From NCBI GenBank assembly GCA_964447285.1, contig CAYURO010000012.1:1-64000 (forward strand): 64,000 bases of DNA, given 5' to 3'. The position numbers and the translations under genes are program-made. The notes under the pieces were generated by a model. It was not told where the DNA came from, searched no databases, and was given only the letters and a program-made list of their open reading frames with translations. Positions 20,281 through 28,985 of the stretch are shown in pieces; positions within the stretch are counted from its first letter, which is position 1; the number at the start of each line of letters is the position of its first letter. This stretch comes from CAJBNH01 sp964447285. GTDB taxonomy: Bacteria; Myxococcota_A; UBA9042.

Positions 20281-23200
20281 CAGTCGAGGGGAACCTTGTA
20301 GCGAAGCTTGGACTCGTAGACATCCTGCCGGTTGGTGGTCTGCTGGGTTTGGGAGAATTCCTCGCGCCGCCACAGGCCGTTGAGCGACAGCCGGTCGCTG
20401 ATGCGGAAGGAGAACGATCCTTGGTAGTTTTGTCGCGTGCCGGTCTCTACGCGGGCCGCCATCACGATCGCCTTGCCCAAGCGCTTGGACACTTCCGCCG
20501 TGACTGCGCCGCTGGTGGGATCCAGATTCAGTGCGAGCGCGTCGAACACGCCTAGCGGCCGCAGCAGCCGTTCGATCGACTGGGCGGCGAACTCGCCGAA
20601 CAGCAGGTCGGTGTTGATCACAAGGTCACCGGGAGCCTGATCGCCGCGGCGTCGACCGGTCGCGATCAGGTACTGCACGTCGGCCGGCGAGTCGCCTTGA
20701 TTCGAGCTGAAGCGAATGTCGAAGTTCTTCGAGTCGTCGGACCAAAACCCGCTGATCTGCACGGTGACGGTCACGATCTCCTCTGTCTGGCTCGTGTCGG
20801 TCGTCAGGTCCTGTCCCAGACCGCTGGCCGTGCGCCGTCCGGTCGAGGCGGTGGGCACTGCAATGTCGGCCTCGAGCACCAGATCCAGGTACGGCCGCGT
20901 CGGGTCGCCGTTGAAGTCGAGCGTGCCGCGCTTGACCTCGAACACCAGCTTGTTGATCGCATACGTGATCTGGCTGCCGCTGCCCTCGGTGACTCGGGCG
21001 CGGTCGTAGATGCGCATGTCGCCAAGCGTCCCGCGCAGCTTCAGGTCGTAGTCCGCGATGACGTCGGTCTTGCCCAGCGGGAAGCGACTGGTGAGCTCGA
21101 AGTCCTCGCCCTCGACAGCCAGGTCCAGCACGACCTCCTGAAGCCAAGGCATCGTCTGCGTGATCGGCTGCGAGTAGGTCTCGACCTGCCGCTCGCGCAC
21201 GCCGCCCACGACAGAGGCAAGCGTGTCGAACGACCGGAAGTAACTGCCCTCTGTCACGTGCACACGCCCCGACAGCAGCATCGCACGCTCCACCGGGTCA
21301 TCCAGATGCGTGCCGCGGAACTTCAAGTCGGGCGACAACGCCAGACGGTACTCTTTGGGCGCGTTGACCGGCAGGTCCGCTCCCTGCAGCGTGAGGTCGA
21401 CCGACTGCGGCGTCCCGTCGACCAGCACCGCCTGACCCCAGGATGAGAAGCGCCCGTCGTCCAGCGTGCCGGCCAGCGGGTGCTCGCGCGGAATGGTCAG
21501 GGTCATGCGCCCGCCCGCGCCTGAAGCCACCTGCACGCGGGCGCCGGCTGCCAGCTGGATATCGCCAAAGTGCCGTGGGGTCATTCGGCTCGCGCGGGTC
21601 TGCACCGCTCCCTGAACCCGCAGGTCGTCCAGTGGGCCCTCGATGCGCAGACGTCCCTTGCCCACTCGGGCTGACTGCAGGCACGACGAACGCGTGTCGG
21701 CGGCCACCACCGGGTCCGACAGGATGTCCAGGCGCAGGTCCAGGGCCGACAGCAGCTCGACCAGCGGTCCGACCCGCGGCACGTCCAGCGTTCCAGCAAG
21801 AAACACCAACAGGGACATGGGCTTGCCAGCGGACGCGTCGGCAAACGCCAGCTCGCCGCACAGCTCCAACGGGTGGCGTCCCAGGTCCAGGAACGTGCTG
21901 CCGAGCGTGATACCGGAGGGCAGGACCTCGATCTCCGTGGCGCCAGCGTTGCGCAACGGCGGCAGCCCCACACCCACATCGACCAGCGCCCCGCCGGCAG
22001 GCAGGTGAACGGTCACGCGGTACAGGGGTTGGCCAGGGCGCAAGTCCAGCAGCGCCGTGACCTCGGACTCGAGCCGCACACTCGTTCCCGCGGGCCGTTC
22101 GATGCCCAGCAGGGCAAACGGGTCAAGCGGGCCGTCGGTGCCCACATGCAGCGCGATCTGTTCGACGGTCTGGTGGTGGAAGGTCGCCTGCGAGTCGTCC
22201 AACAGCTTGAAGCGACGGAAGAACTTCTGGCTGGTCAGCACTGCGGGCCCGTCGGCCTCCTTGCGGATCGACAGGTCTGCGTCGCCCAAGTCGATGGCTT
22301 GGTAGCGCAGCCCCCGGGTGCGCAGGTCGGCCTGAACCTCCAAGTGGTCCTGCTCTCCCGCCACGCGAATATTGGCTCCCACGCGGCCTTGCAGCGGCAG
22401 CCCTCGACGCGTGATGTTGGCAAAGCCCGCCAAGTCGACCATCGGCAGGTCCAGTGAGACGTCGAACCGCTTGCGTCCCAAATCGATCTCTGCGGTTGCG
22501 CGGGCGGTGTTGGCGGCGTCGATTTGCACGGTCGCCTCAGGGACGCTCAGTGTCGTGCCGGTCATCGCGACCTGAGCCTCTGCGCGAGGAAACGTCTCGC
22601 CGCCGGCCGTCAAGTCGTCGGCCACCAAGTGCGCGTTCAACTTGATGGAACGCTTGGGGTTGTCCAGATCCAGCCGCAGCGTGCCCTCATCGACCGTCAC
22701 GAATCCGCCGATGCCCGGGATGCCGGCGCGGCGCAGCGTCTGCCCCAGATCCAGCCGGGCCACTGAGATGTCGCGGACCTCGAGCAGCCACTGCCGGGGC
22801 GCCTCGGACAACGTGCGGCCGAACAACTGCACCGACGCCGCCCCACGAACCCGCGCAACGGGGCTGTCGATCGAGATGCCGTCCATACTCAGTTGACCGG
22901 ACTTCAGGCGCAGCTTCATCCCTGCGCGCGTCACCAACTGCCCGTAGGCACGGACGTTTCTTGCCGTCACCTCGCCGACGACCTCGGGGCGCTCCATCGT
23001 GCCCGCGACGTCGGCCGCCCGCAGGTCCACCATGCCGCTGACGTCGGGGATGCCCAGCGGCTCCAGCACATCTGCCAGCTCCGGGATGTGTGCCGACAGA
23101 CTCATGCGGGTGTCACCGACGCCGAAGTCCACCCGCCCATCTGCTCGCAACCACTCGTTCTTCTCCGTGGCACCGTCGGGCCCGCGCCCTTGGGCCGTGT

Positions 23201-24707
23201 GCACCACCACGTCGTTGACCTGCACGATGGGACCGCGTCCGGGACCCATACCGATGGCCACGCCGCCGTGCAGATTCAGCCGGGGCAGCTCGCGGCTGTA
23301 GGGCGTGCCGTCCACCGTGCGCTGCAGCTCCACATCGGCATCGACCGCCACGTCCACGTCGAACACCGGTTGCGTCAACGGGTTCAGGCTCACGCGCACC
23401 GCGGCGCCGACCTCGCCCGACAGCTTGCCGTCCAGTGCTTGCGGAATCAGCCCCTGCAGCGCCACGCCCTCACTTCGCAGCATCGCCCCCGGAGCCACAT
23501 CGCGCACGCTCAGCTGCCCCGACACCAGGTGCTGGTCCGGCAGCGCGTAACGGTAGTCGAGGCGCGGCGAGTGCAGTTCGCCGCCGTAAGCCTGCACGGC
23601 GACGTCGGTTGCCGCGACCCGCACGATGGCACCGCCGGGCCCGCCCGCCTCGACCTTGACGTGCCCCGACACCGCCTGGGTCTGGAAGCCCGCGACCTTG
23701 CCCCAGCCGCGCACGTCGCCCTCGGCGCTGAAGCCCGTCAGCAAATCGACACGGAAGTCGGCCTTCATCCACGCCTTCATGTCGAACGAGGGTCCCAGCA
23801 GCGGTCCCAGAAAGGTCGAGCGCGACGACGATGCGAGATCAGCGCCGGTGCCCAGCACCACCACGTCCGGGTCGAGATCGACCGTGACGCGAGCGTCTGC
23901 CAGCGCCGTGTCGGGCAGCTGCGGCGCGTACCAGGGCGCGGCGACGGGCTGCACGACGTGCAGGTCCTGGGTGACGATGCGGTGCAGGTCTCCGTCCACC
24001 GGTCCCGACCAAGCCGTGCCCGGCGGCAGCTGCGGCAGCCCGCGCATCGCCGACGGCAGCACCTCGACCTCGCCCACCCGCAGCCAGTCTGCGTGCCAGG
24101 CGACGTGGGGGTCGGCGTTCGGAAAGGTCTCGAGCTCGAAGCGGCCGCGCAGATCCCCCTGTGCCACACGGATGCGCACGGCAGGAATGTCCATGAAATA
24201 CGAGGTGTCGCGCGCGTCCACCCGGTCGATGTCCAGCCGAAAGCGACCGCCGGGGTCGGGCGTGGGCGGCTCGTCCATGTCCACGAACGCCTGGATCAGC
24301 CGAAAGCGTCCCAGGGCGTCGGGCACCAGCCGCACGTCGGCGCCCACCGCCCGCACCCGGTTCAGCCGCAGCGCGAAGCCCGGTTTGCCCTCCAGCAGGT
24401 CGTCGATCAGCGCCAGCCACGCCAGGTTGGCCTCGACCTCGCGGGCCGCGATCACCTGCTCACCGTCGGGCGCGGAGATCTTGACTCCGGCCAAGCGAAC
24501 GTTGCCCGGTGTCGGTCCCCACTGCACGGTGCGCACGCTGAAGCTGCCGGGCAGCACGCCGGACAGCACTTGGCTCAACAGACCGGCGGAAGACGGCGAA
24601 TTCACGGCGAAGTAGACGAACAGGCTGAACGCCAGCAGACCCATCGCGGCCTGAATGGTCGCGACGTAGGCAAAGCCCGCCCACCTGCGCAGCCGGCTCC
24701 GCGTCAT
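20280..24707 (-). CDS. tamB: TamB / translocation and assembly module inner-membrane protein
   Basis: Predicted 1,475-residue AsmA-like bridge protein. An N-terminal transmembrane anchor (about 15-36, GFAYVATIQAAMGLLAFSLF) precedes a very long beta-rich periplasmic part without Cys clusters. The C-terminal 350 residues resemble the TamB (DUF490) domain: ISGFWSDDSKNFDIRFSS, a YLIATGRR block and the end ISDRLSLNGLWRREEF. In known systems TamB works with TamA in outer-membrane protein insertion and in phospholipid transport between membranes. The start ATG at 24707 is preceded by a G-rich, rather close ribosome site. It is overlapped by the TamA-like gene by one base, so the two are co-translated. 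Confidence 0.9.
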   Translation of the reverse strand: MTRSRLRRWAGFAYVATIQAAMGLLAFSLFVYFAVNSPSSAGLLSQVLSGVLPGSFSVRTVQWGPTPGNVRLAGVKISAPDGEQVIAAREVEANLAWLALIDDLLEGKPGFALRLNRVRAVGADVRLVPDALGRFRLIQAFVDMDEPPTPDPGGRFRLDIDRVDARDTSYFMDIPAVRIRVAQGDLRGRFELETFPNADPHVAWHADWLRVGEVEVLPSAMRGLPQLPPGTAWSGPVDGDLHRIVTQDLHVVQPVAAPWYAPQLPDTALADARVTVDLDPDVVVLGTGADLASSSRSTFLGPLLGPSFDMKAWMKADFRVDLLTGFSAEGDVRGWGKVAGFQTQAVSGHVKVEAGGPGGAIVRVAATDVAVQAYGGELHSPRLDYRYALPDQHLVSGQLSVRDVAPGAMLRSEGVALQGLIPQALDGKLSGEVGAAVRVSLNPLTQPVFDVDVAVDADVELQRTVDGTPYSRELPRLNLHGGVAIGMGPGRGPIVQVNDVVVHTAQGRGPDGATEKNEWLRADGRVDFGVGDTRMSLSAHIPELADVLEPLGIPDVSGMVDLRAADVAGTMERPEVVGEVTARNVRAYGQLVTRAGMKLRLKSGQLSMDGISIDSPVARVRGAASVQLFGRTLSEAPRQWLLEVRDISVARLDLGQTLRRAGIPGIGGFVTVDEGTLRLDLDNPKRSIKLNAHLVADDLTAGGETFPRAEAQVAMTGTTLSVPEATVQIDAANTARATAEIDLGRKRFDVSLDLPMVDLAGFANITRRGLPLQGRVGANIRVAGEQDHLEVQADLRTRGLRYQAIDLGDADLSIRKEADGPAVLTSQKFFRRFKLLDDSQATFHHQTVEQIALHVGTDGPLDPFALLGIERPAGTSVRLESEVTALLDLRPGQPLYRVTVHLPAGGALVDVGVGLPPLRNAGATEIEVLPSGITLGSTFLDLGRHPLELCGELAFADASAGKPMSLLVFLAGTLDVPRVGPLVELLSALDLRLDILSDPVVAADTRSSCLQSARVGKGRLRIEGPLDDLRVQGAVQTRASRMTPRHFGDIQLAAGARVQVASGAGGRMTLTIPREHPLAGTLDDGRFSSWGQAVLVDGTPQSVDLTLQGADLPVNAPKEYRLALSPDLKFRGTHLDDPVERAMLLSGRVHVTEGSYFRSFDTLASVVGGVRERQVETYSQPITQTMPWLQEVVLDLAVEGEDFELTSRFPLGKTDVIADYDLKLRGTLGDMRIYDRARVTEGSGSQITYAINKLVFEVKRGTLDFNGDPTRPYLDLVLEADIAVPTASTGRRTASGLGQDLTTDTSQTEEIVTVTVQISGFWSDDSKNFDIRFSSNQGDSPADVQYLIATGRRRGDQAPGDLVINTDLLFGEFAAQSIERLLRPLGVFDALALNLDPTSGAVTAEVSKRLGKAIVMAARVETGTRQNYQGSFSFRISDRLSLNGLWRREEFSQTQQTTNRQDVYESKLRYKVPLD

Positions 24708-24900
24708 CCACCGCCCCCGATGGCCCCACAGCGAACGCCGGACGTGGCGAAGATCCGCTGTGTTTTCAGTAGGTCATGGAGGGGTGGGAAGAACGACGGA
24801 CGCATGCGTCAAGTGTAGCCCCGCGCCCGATCTCACGCCAAATTCCGGGGTGTTTCGCGTATGCGCGCGAGGGGGGCTTGGGGGGCGGGGGAGTGGTCGA

Positions 24901-26769
24901 TCAGCCGATGGGCATGCAGAGCTGAATTCCGAAGCACTTCATGCACAACCCATTGCATCCCGGGCAGGTGTACTGCGGCGGCGGCTGGGTGACGACGCAC
25001 TTGCCGGCGGCGGTGCACTTGCCGGCAATCGGATCGCTCTTGCACAGGTCGGTCTCGATCTCGGTCATGCACGTCTCGTTCGGCTTGGGAAAGCACGACC
25101 CGGCCGAGCACACGCCCATGGGGCACTCCAGACTCGTCGACACGCAGGGCCCGGTGTTGTTGTTGTACACGCAGCCGCCCGCTACCGCAGGATTGCAACT
25201 GTCGGACGTGCAGGCATTGCCGTCGTTGCACGCCTTCAGCTTGCCTGCCACGCACTTGCCGGCCGAGCAGGTGTCGCCCTCGGTGCACGCATTGCCGTCG
25301 TCGCAAGGGCTGGTGCCGTTGATGTGTACGCAGCTGCCGGCCTGACAGACGTCGTCGGTGCAGGGCTTGCCGTCTTCCTGGCACTTCAGGCCGTCGGCAA
25401 ACGGGTGGATGCACTGGCCGTTGTTGCAGATGTCGGCGGTGCAGGGCTTGCCGTCCTCTGGGCACGCGCCGCCATCGACGGCCGGAGGGTGCGCGCACTT
25501 GCCCGACTGGCAGATGTCCTGGGTACAGGCGTTGCCGTCGTTGGTACAGACTGCGTCCGAGGCGGGGGTGTGGGTGCAGCCGGTGAAGGGGTCACAAGCG
25601 TCGGTGGTGCAGGGGTCGTTGTCGTCGCAGGGAAGGGCGTTGCCGCCGAAGCACTTGCCCGAGACGCAGCCGTCGGTCTGCGTGCAGATGCTGCCGTCGT
25701 TGCAGGGAGTTCCGCTGAGTTCGACCTGCTTGCACGAGCCATCGGTGTTGCAGACGCCGTTGGTGCAGGGGTCGCCGTCCTCACACAGGTTGTTGTCGGT
25801 CTTGCCGTCGCAGTCGTCGTCCAGGCCGTTGCAGTTCTCAGGCTTGGCATCGGGCGCATCGCACACCGCCACGCCGTCGTTGCAGGCGATCAGCTTGCCC
25901 TTGCACTCGCCAAACTCGTTCTTCTTGGTGCACGAGGCGCTGACGTCGAAATCGTCGGTCTTGCCGTTGCAGTTGTTGTCCTTGCCGTCGCAGATTTCTT
26001 CTTCCGGGATGGGAGCTCCGCAGGCAGACAGGCCCTCCATCGTACAGAGGCGCTCGCCGGTGCAGGCGCCAATCGGATTCTTGTTGGTGCAGGCGGTCTT
26101 CAGCCCCATGATCTTGGCGTTCAGGCTGCAGCTGCAGATGCCGGCGCCCTTGGCCCGCATGCACTGCCACGCGTTGTAGCCCGTGATGGGGTCGGTCATC
26201 GCGCCGCACTCATAATTCTCGGGGCACTGCGGGTCCATCGGGTCGCAGTCGGCGCCGCAGTAGTTGCCCAGCGGACCGTAGGGCACGCACAAGTTGCCCG
26301 TCTCACCGGGACCGTTGCAGGGCGTGTTCTCGAAGCAGGGGTCGCACAGACGCTTGAACCGGGGCACGCAGATGTACAGCGCATCACCGCCGCCCAGCGT
26401 CTGCTCCAGGCACTTGTAGCCGATGGGGCAGGTCGAGTCGCAGACCTTGCTGCACACCTTGCCCTCGGCCGAGTCGATGCAGATGCCGCTGTCGCAGTCG
26501 ATCTCGCTCTTGCACGGGGCGCCGAAGCTGCCGGGGGCAGGCGTGGTGTCTTCGGGGGGCGAGGTCTCGGTCTCTTCGTTGATGACGTCGAACAAGGTCG
26601 AGTCGAACTCGAACAAGTCTGGAGTCGCGGCCCCGACATCGCCAGATGCGGACTCGGAATTGTCCGAGCATCCGATGGCGGCGACCGCGATCAGGACCGC
26701 CGACCCCCACCGAACGCTGGTACAGGAACCCATGCGGTCCGCCAAGTTGCGTGCCGACTCGAACGTCAT
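24901..26769 (-). CDS. Cysteine-rich repeat lipoprotein with MopE-like motifs
   Basis: Predicted 622-residue lipoprotein, probably surface-exposed. The ATG at 26769 has a GGGGAG ribosome site; the signal MTFESARNLADRMGSC... ends in AVAAIGC, lipidated at Cys34. The middle carries two metal-binding-type motifs (CDGKDNNCNGKTDD and CNGLDDDCDGKTDN) like those of MopE family proteins. These are followed by about eight disulfide-rich repeats of the form C-x-D-G-x-x-C-T-x-D-x-C, for example CEDGDPCTNGVC, CDDNDPCTTDAC, CTNDGNACTQDIC and CNDGNACTSDSC, with alternating G-x-C spacers. Such repeats are typical of Myxococcota and related predators. The ligand and function are unknown. It is the second such giant in the window (compare 3762-6278), but its repeat type is different. 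Confidence 0.85.
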   Translation of the reverse strand: MTFESARNLADRMGSCTSVRWGSAVLIAVAAIGCSDNSESASGDVGAATPDLFEFDSTLFDVINEETETSPPEDTTPAPGSFGAPCKSEIDCDSGICIDSAEGKVCSKVCDSTCPIGYKCLEQTLGGGDALYICVPRFKRLCDPCFENTPCNGPGETGNLCVPYGPLGNYCGADCDPMDPQCPENYECGAMTDPITGYNAWQCMRAKGAGICSCSLNAKIMGLKTACTNKNPIGACTGERLCTMEGLSACGAPIPEEEICDGKDNNCNGKTDDFDVSASCTKKNEFGECKGKLIACNDGVAVCDAPDAKPENCNGLDDDCDGKTDNNLCEDGDPCTNGVCNTDGSCKQVELSGTPCNDGSICTQTDGCVSGKCFGGNALPCDDNDPCTTDACDPFTGCTHTPASDAVCTNDGNACTQDICQSGKCAHPPAVDGGACPEDGKPCTADICNNGQCIHPFADGLKCQEDGKPCTDDVCQAGSCVHINGTSPCDDGNACTEGDTCSAGKCVAGKLKACNDGNACTSDSCNPAVAGGCVYNNNTGPCVSTSLECPMGVCSAGSCFPKPNETCMTEIETDLCKSDPIAGKCTAAGKCVVTQPPPQYTCPGCNGLCMKCFGIQLCMPIG

Positions 26770-26911
26770 GCTGGCTCTCCCCCCTGCGGCGCGACCTCCC
26801 TCCCGAGCCATGGCGGGGCGGGGAAAGCGCTTCAGCAGTCGGACAGTATAGCCGCCCGCCGGACGTGCCAGCAATCGAAGCTTGCGAGAATCGCTGTAGG
26901 TTGGGGGGCCG

Positions 26912-27727
26912 TTAGCCCTCGGTCTTGTCGCCGAAGTCGAGGCTGGAGGTGCGATTCAGCTGCGACAGGACGGCACAGGCCTCGATCGGGCGCAGGCCCG
27001 AGGCAGAGATGACGTCGCCAAGCGTTCGCTCACCGTCCAGCAACCCGGCGATGGTCGCCACCTTCTCGAACTCGAAGTAGCTGTCGGGCATCCCGTGTTC
27101 AGGGCGCTGCAGGGTCGCCGTGCGGGTAAACGGGCCGAACGAACTCTCGTAATACTCGACCAAGCGGTCTTCGTTGTGCGCCAGAAACGCCTCGGCCTGT
27201 TGCGACACGGGCGCGACCGTCAGCATCCGCTCGAGCGAGATGAGCGCGCCTTCGCGATCGCCCAGAGCGAACAGCACGCCGATGTCTTCGTACAGCACTT
27301 GGGCCATATACGACGGCATCACCGACTGCTTCGACCGGATCTTGCGACGAATATCGGGGCCGTACAGCACGATCGTCTCGGCCGAGGCCATCTGCTCGCG
27401 AGGACGGGCGCCTGCTGCGACAAAAGCGGCTGCAGCATCGACTTGCTCGACGTCCGACAATTCGTCGACCGACAGCTCGATCGGTACGTCGTCGGCCAGC
27501 AGGTCGCTCTCGTCGATCAGGGTGGCCGGAACCGTGTCGGCACCGCCCTCTTCGAGAGCTCGCAGCAGATCGTCCAGCCGCTCGAGCGAGGCGAGCATTT
27601 GCTGCACGCGGTCGTCGACCTCGAGGCCCAGCACGGCGTAACGGCGCGCGGACGCCCAGCCGGAAGCATCGGCGGCGGCGAGCGGGTCGCGCGGAACGTC
27701 GGGGTCGATGGCAAAAGACGGGATCAA
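26912..27727 (-). CDS. Uncharacterised cytoplasmic protein, possibly TPR and winged-helix
   Basis: Predicted 271-residue soluble protein that I do not recognise. The start is TTG 27727 with GGAAGG close upstream; no better ATG exists before residue 44. It has no signal or membrane segment. The N-terminal half is acidic (DEVEQVDAA-like stretches). The middle (about 130-200) is helical, with a tetratricopeptide-like run around VLYEDIGVLFALGDREGALISLERML. The C-terminal 60 residues (FEKVATIAGLLDGERTLGDVISASGL...) resemble the small winged-helix module at the ends of DUF4388/PATAN-type proteins in this phylum. A good promoter lies at 27793-27820. It is divergent from the RluA-type gene and may be a regulator or adaptor. 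Confidence 0.7.
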   Translation of the reverse strand: MIPSFAIDPDVPRDPLAAADASGWASARRYAVLGLEVDDRVQQMLASLERLDDLLRALEEGGADTVPATLIDESDLLADDVPIELSVDELSDVEQVDAAAAFVAAGARPREQMASAETIVLYGPDIRRKIRSKQSVMPSYMAQVLYEDIGVLFALGDREGALISLERMLTVAPVSQQAEAFLAHNEDRLVEYYESSFGPFTRTATLQRPEHGMPDSYFEFEKVATIAGLLDGERTLGDVISASGLRPIEACAVLSQLNRTSSLDFGDKTEG

Positions 27728-27792
27728 GGTGCCTTCCGCGGGGGGCTTGGGGCAGCGTGGACCGGGCGTTCACGGCCGCAGGATCGGCGCAG

Positions 27793-27820
27793 ACTATACG
27801 CGAACGGGTTTGGGTCGCAA
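27793..27820 (-). promoter_or_regulatory. Putative sigma-70 promoter for the 26912-27727 gene
   Basis: Minus-strand TTGCGA, 16-bp spacer and TATAGT (5 of 6 in the -10), about 65 nt ahead of the TTG start. It lies in the 199-bp gap between divergent genes. Confidence 0.6.
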
Positions 27821-27864
27821 GGAAGCTGGCGCGGAGCGCATTTGCACCCGTTGCAGTCACACGC

Positions 27865-27893
27865 TTGCCGCCGCTCGTAGCGCAGGCTACACC
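27865..27893 (+). promoter_or_regulatory. Putative promoter for the RluA / mutase operon
   Basis: TTGCCG (27865-27870), 17-bp spacer and TACACC (27888-27893), about 33 nt before the ATG at 27927. A moderate match. Confidence 0.4.
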
Positions 27894-27926
27894 TTGCCGC
27901 GCCGTTCGCCACGCCCGGAGTGCCCG

Positions 27927-28943
27927 ATGTCCCGACCGCACCCAGTAGAACGCCGCATTCTCGTCGACCCGGAGCTGGTCGGCGTTCGGCTGGACGTTGC
28001 GGTGCAGCGTGCCATGGCGTGGAGTCGGTCGGCCAGCCAGCACGCGATCGAGGACGGCGCGGTTTACGTCGACGACCACCGGTGTCGCGTGCCCGCGCAG
28101 CTGCTGACGGCTGGCCAGGCGATCCGCGTGCTGCCGGCGGCGCCCGACAGGACCCAGGTCGGTGGCGGGCGCCTTCGCGTCGTGCATGAAGACCGGGCGC
28201 TGCTGGTCGTCGACAAACCGGCCGGATTGCCGACCCAGCCGCCACCGCGCGGGGGCGACGCGCTGAGCCTGCGCGTGCAGAAGTATCTGGAACGCAAGGG
28301 AACGCTGCGGGCGGGAGAAGTGCATCGTCTCGACCGCGACGCGTCTGGCCTTGTGGTTTACGGACGGTCACGCGGGGCGACGGCATCCCTGGCGGAGCAG
28401 TTCCGCCTCCACACGGCCGGTCGGCACTACTTGGCGATCGTGCGGACGGCGCTGCCGGTGCTGCCCCAAGTGATCGACGAGCCGCTGGCTGAGCTGGGTC
28501 CCGGGCGGATGACGCTGGACCCGACCGGGATGCCCGCGCGGACGTTCGTGCTGCCGCTAGCGTTTGACCCCGAGCGCAACGCGGCGCTGGTGCTGTGTGC
28601 GCTGGACACGGGGCGTACCCATCAGGTGCGTGTGCATCTGGCGTTCGCCGTGGGGCCGATTGCGGGCGATGTGATGTACGGCGACCTGCCGTCCCATGGC
28701 CAAGCGTCCCCAAGGCTTGACGACGTGGGCGAAGCGGTCGATCCCTCGGGGCCCGGGAGAATCGCCTTGCATGGTGCAGTGTTGTCGCTCGATCACCCCG
28801 ATGGCGGCCAGCCGCGGACGTGGGTGGCGGCACCAGGCGACGACTTCTGGGCGCTGGTGCCGGGGGCCGATCTGCCGTTGCCGGACGGTTGGGCCGTGCT
28901 GGACCCCCGCCACGGGCTTGCGATTGCGGCGGCGACGGCCTAG
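27927..28943 (+). CDS. RluA-family pseudouridine synthase with S4 domain
   Basis: Predicted 338-residue RNA pseudouridine synthase. The N-terminal 75 residues look like an S4 RNA-binding domain (VGVRLDVAVQRAMAWSRSASQHAIEDGAVYVDD). The catalytic domain has LLVVDKPAGLPTQ and HRLDRDASGLVVYGR, whose Asp is the nucleophile; the usual Thr is replaced by Ala in D-A-S-G. Conserved TGRTHQVRVHLAF and a GRIALHGAVLSL block follow. GGAG lies 6 bp ahead of ATG 27927. It is followed after 42 bp by the acyl-CoA mutase gene on the same strand, so they may be co-transcribed without obvious functional link. The exact target (RluC-, RluD- or TruC-type) cannot be assigned. Confidence 0.9.
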   Translation: MSRPHPVERRILVDPELVGVRLDVAVQRAMAWSRSASQHAIEDGAVYVDDHRCRVPAQLLTAGQAIRVLPAAPDRTQVGGGRLRVVHEDRALLVVDKPAGLPTQPPPRGGDALSLRVQKYLERKGTLRAGEVHRLDRDASGLVVYGRSRGATASLAEQFRLHTAGRHYLAIVRTALPVLPQVIDEPLAELGPGRMTLDPTGMPARTFVLPLAFDPERNAALVLCALDTGRTHQVRVHLAFAVGPIAGDVMYGDLPSHGQASPRLDDVGEAVDPSGPGRIALHGAVLSLDHPDGGQPRTWVAAPGDDFWALVPGADLPLPDGWAVLDPRHGLAIAAATA

Positions 28944-28985
28944 AAACCGCACGCAGCGGGGGCCGCGCGCAAGGAGAACGGGTTG

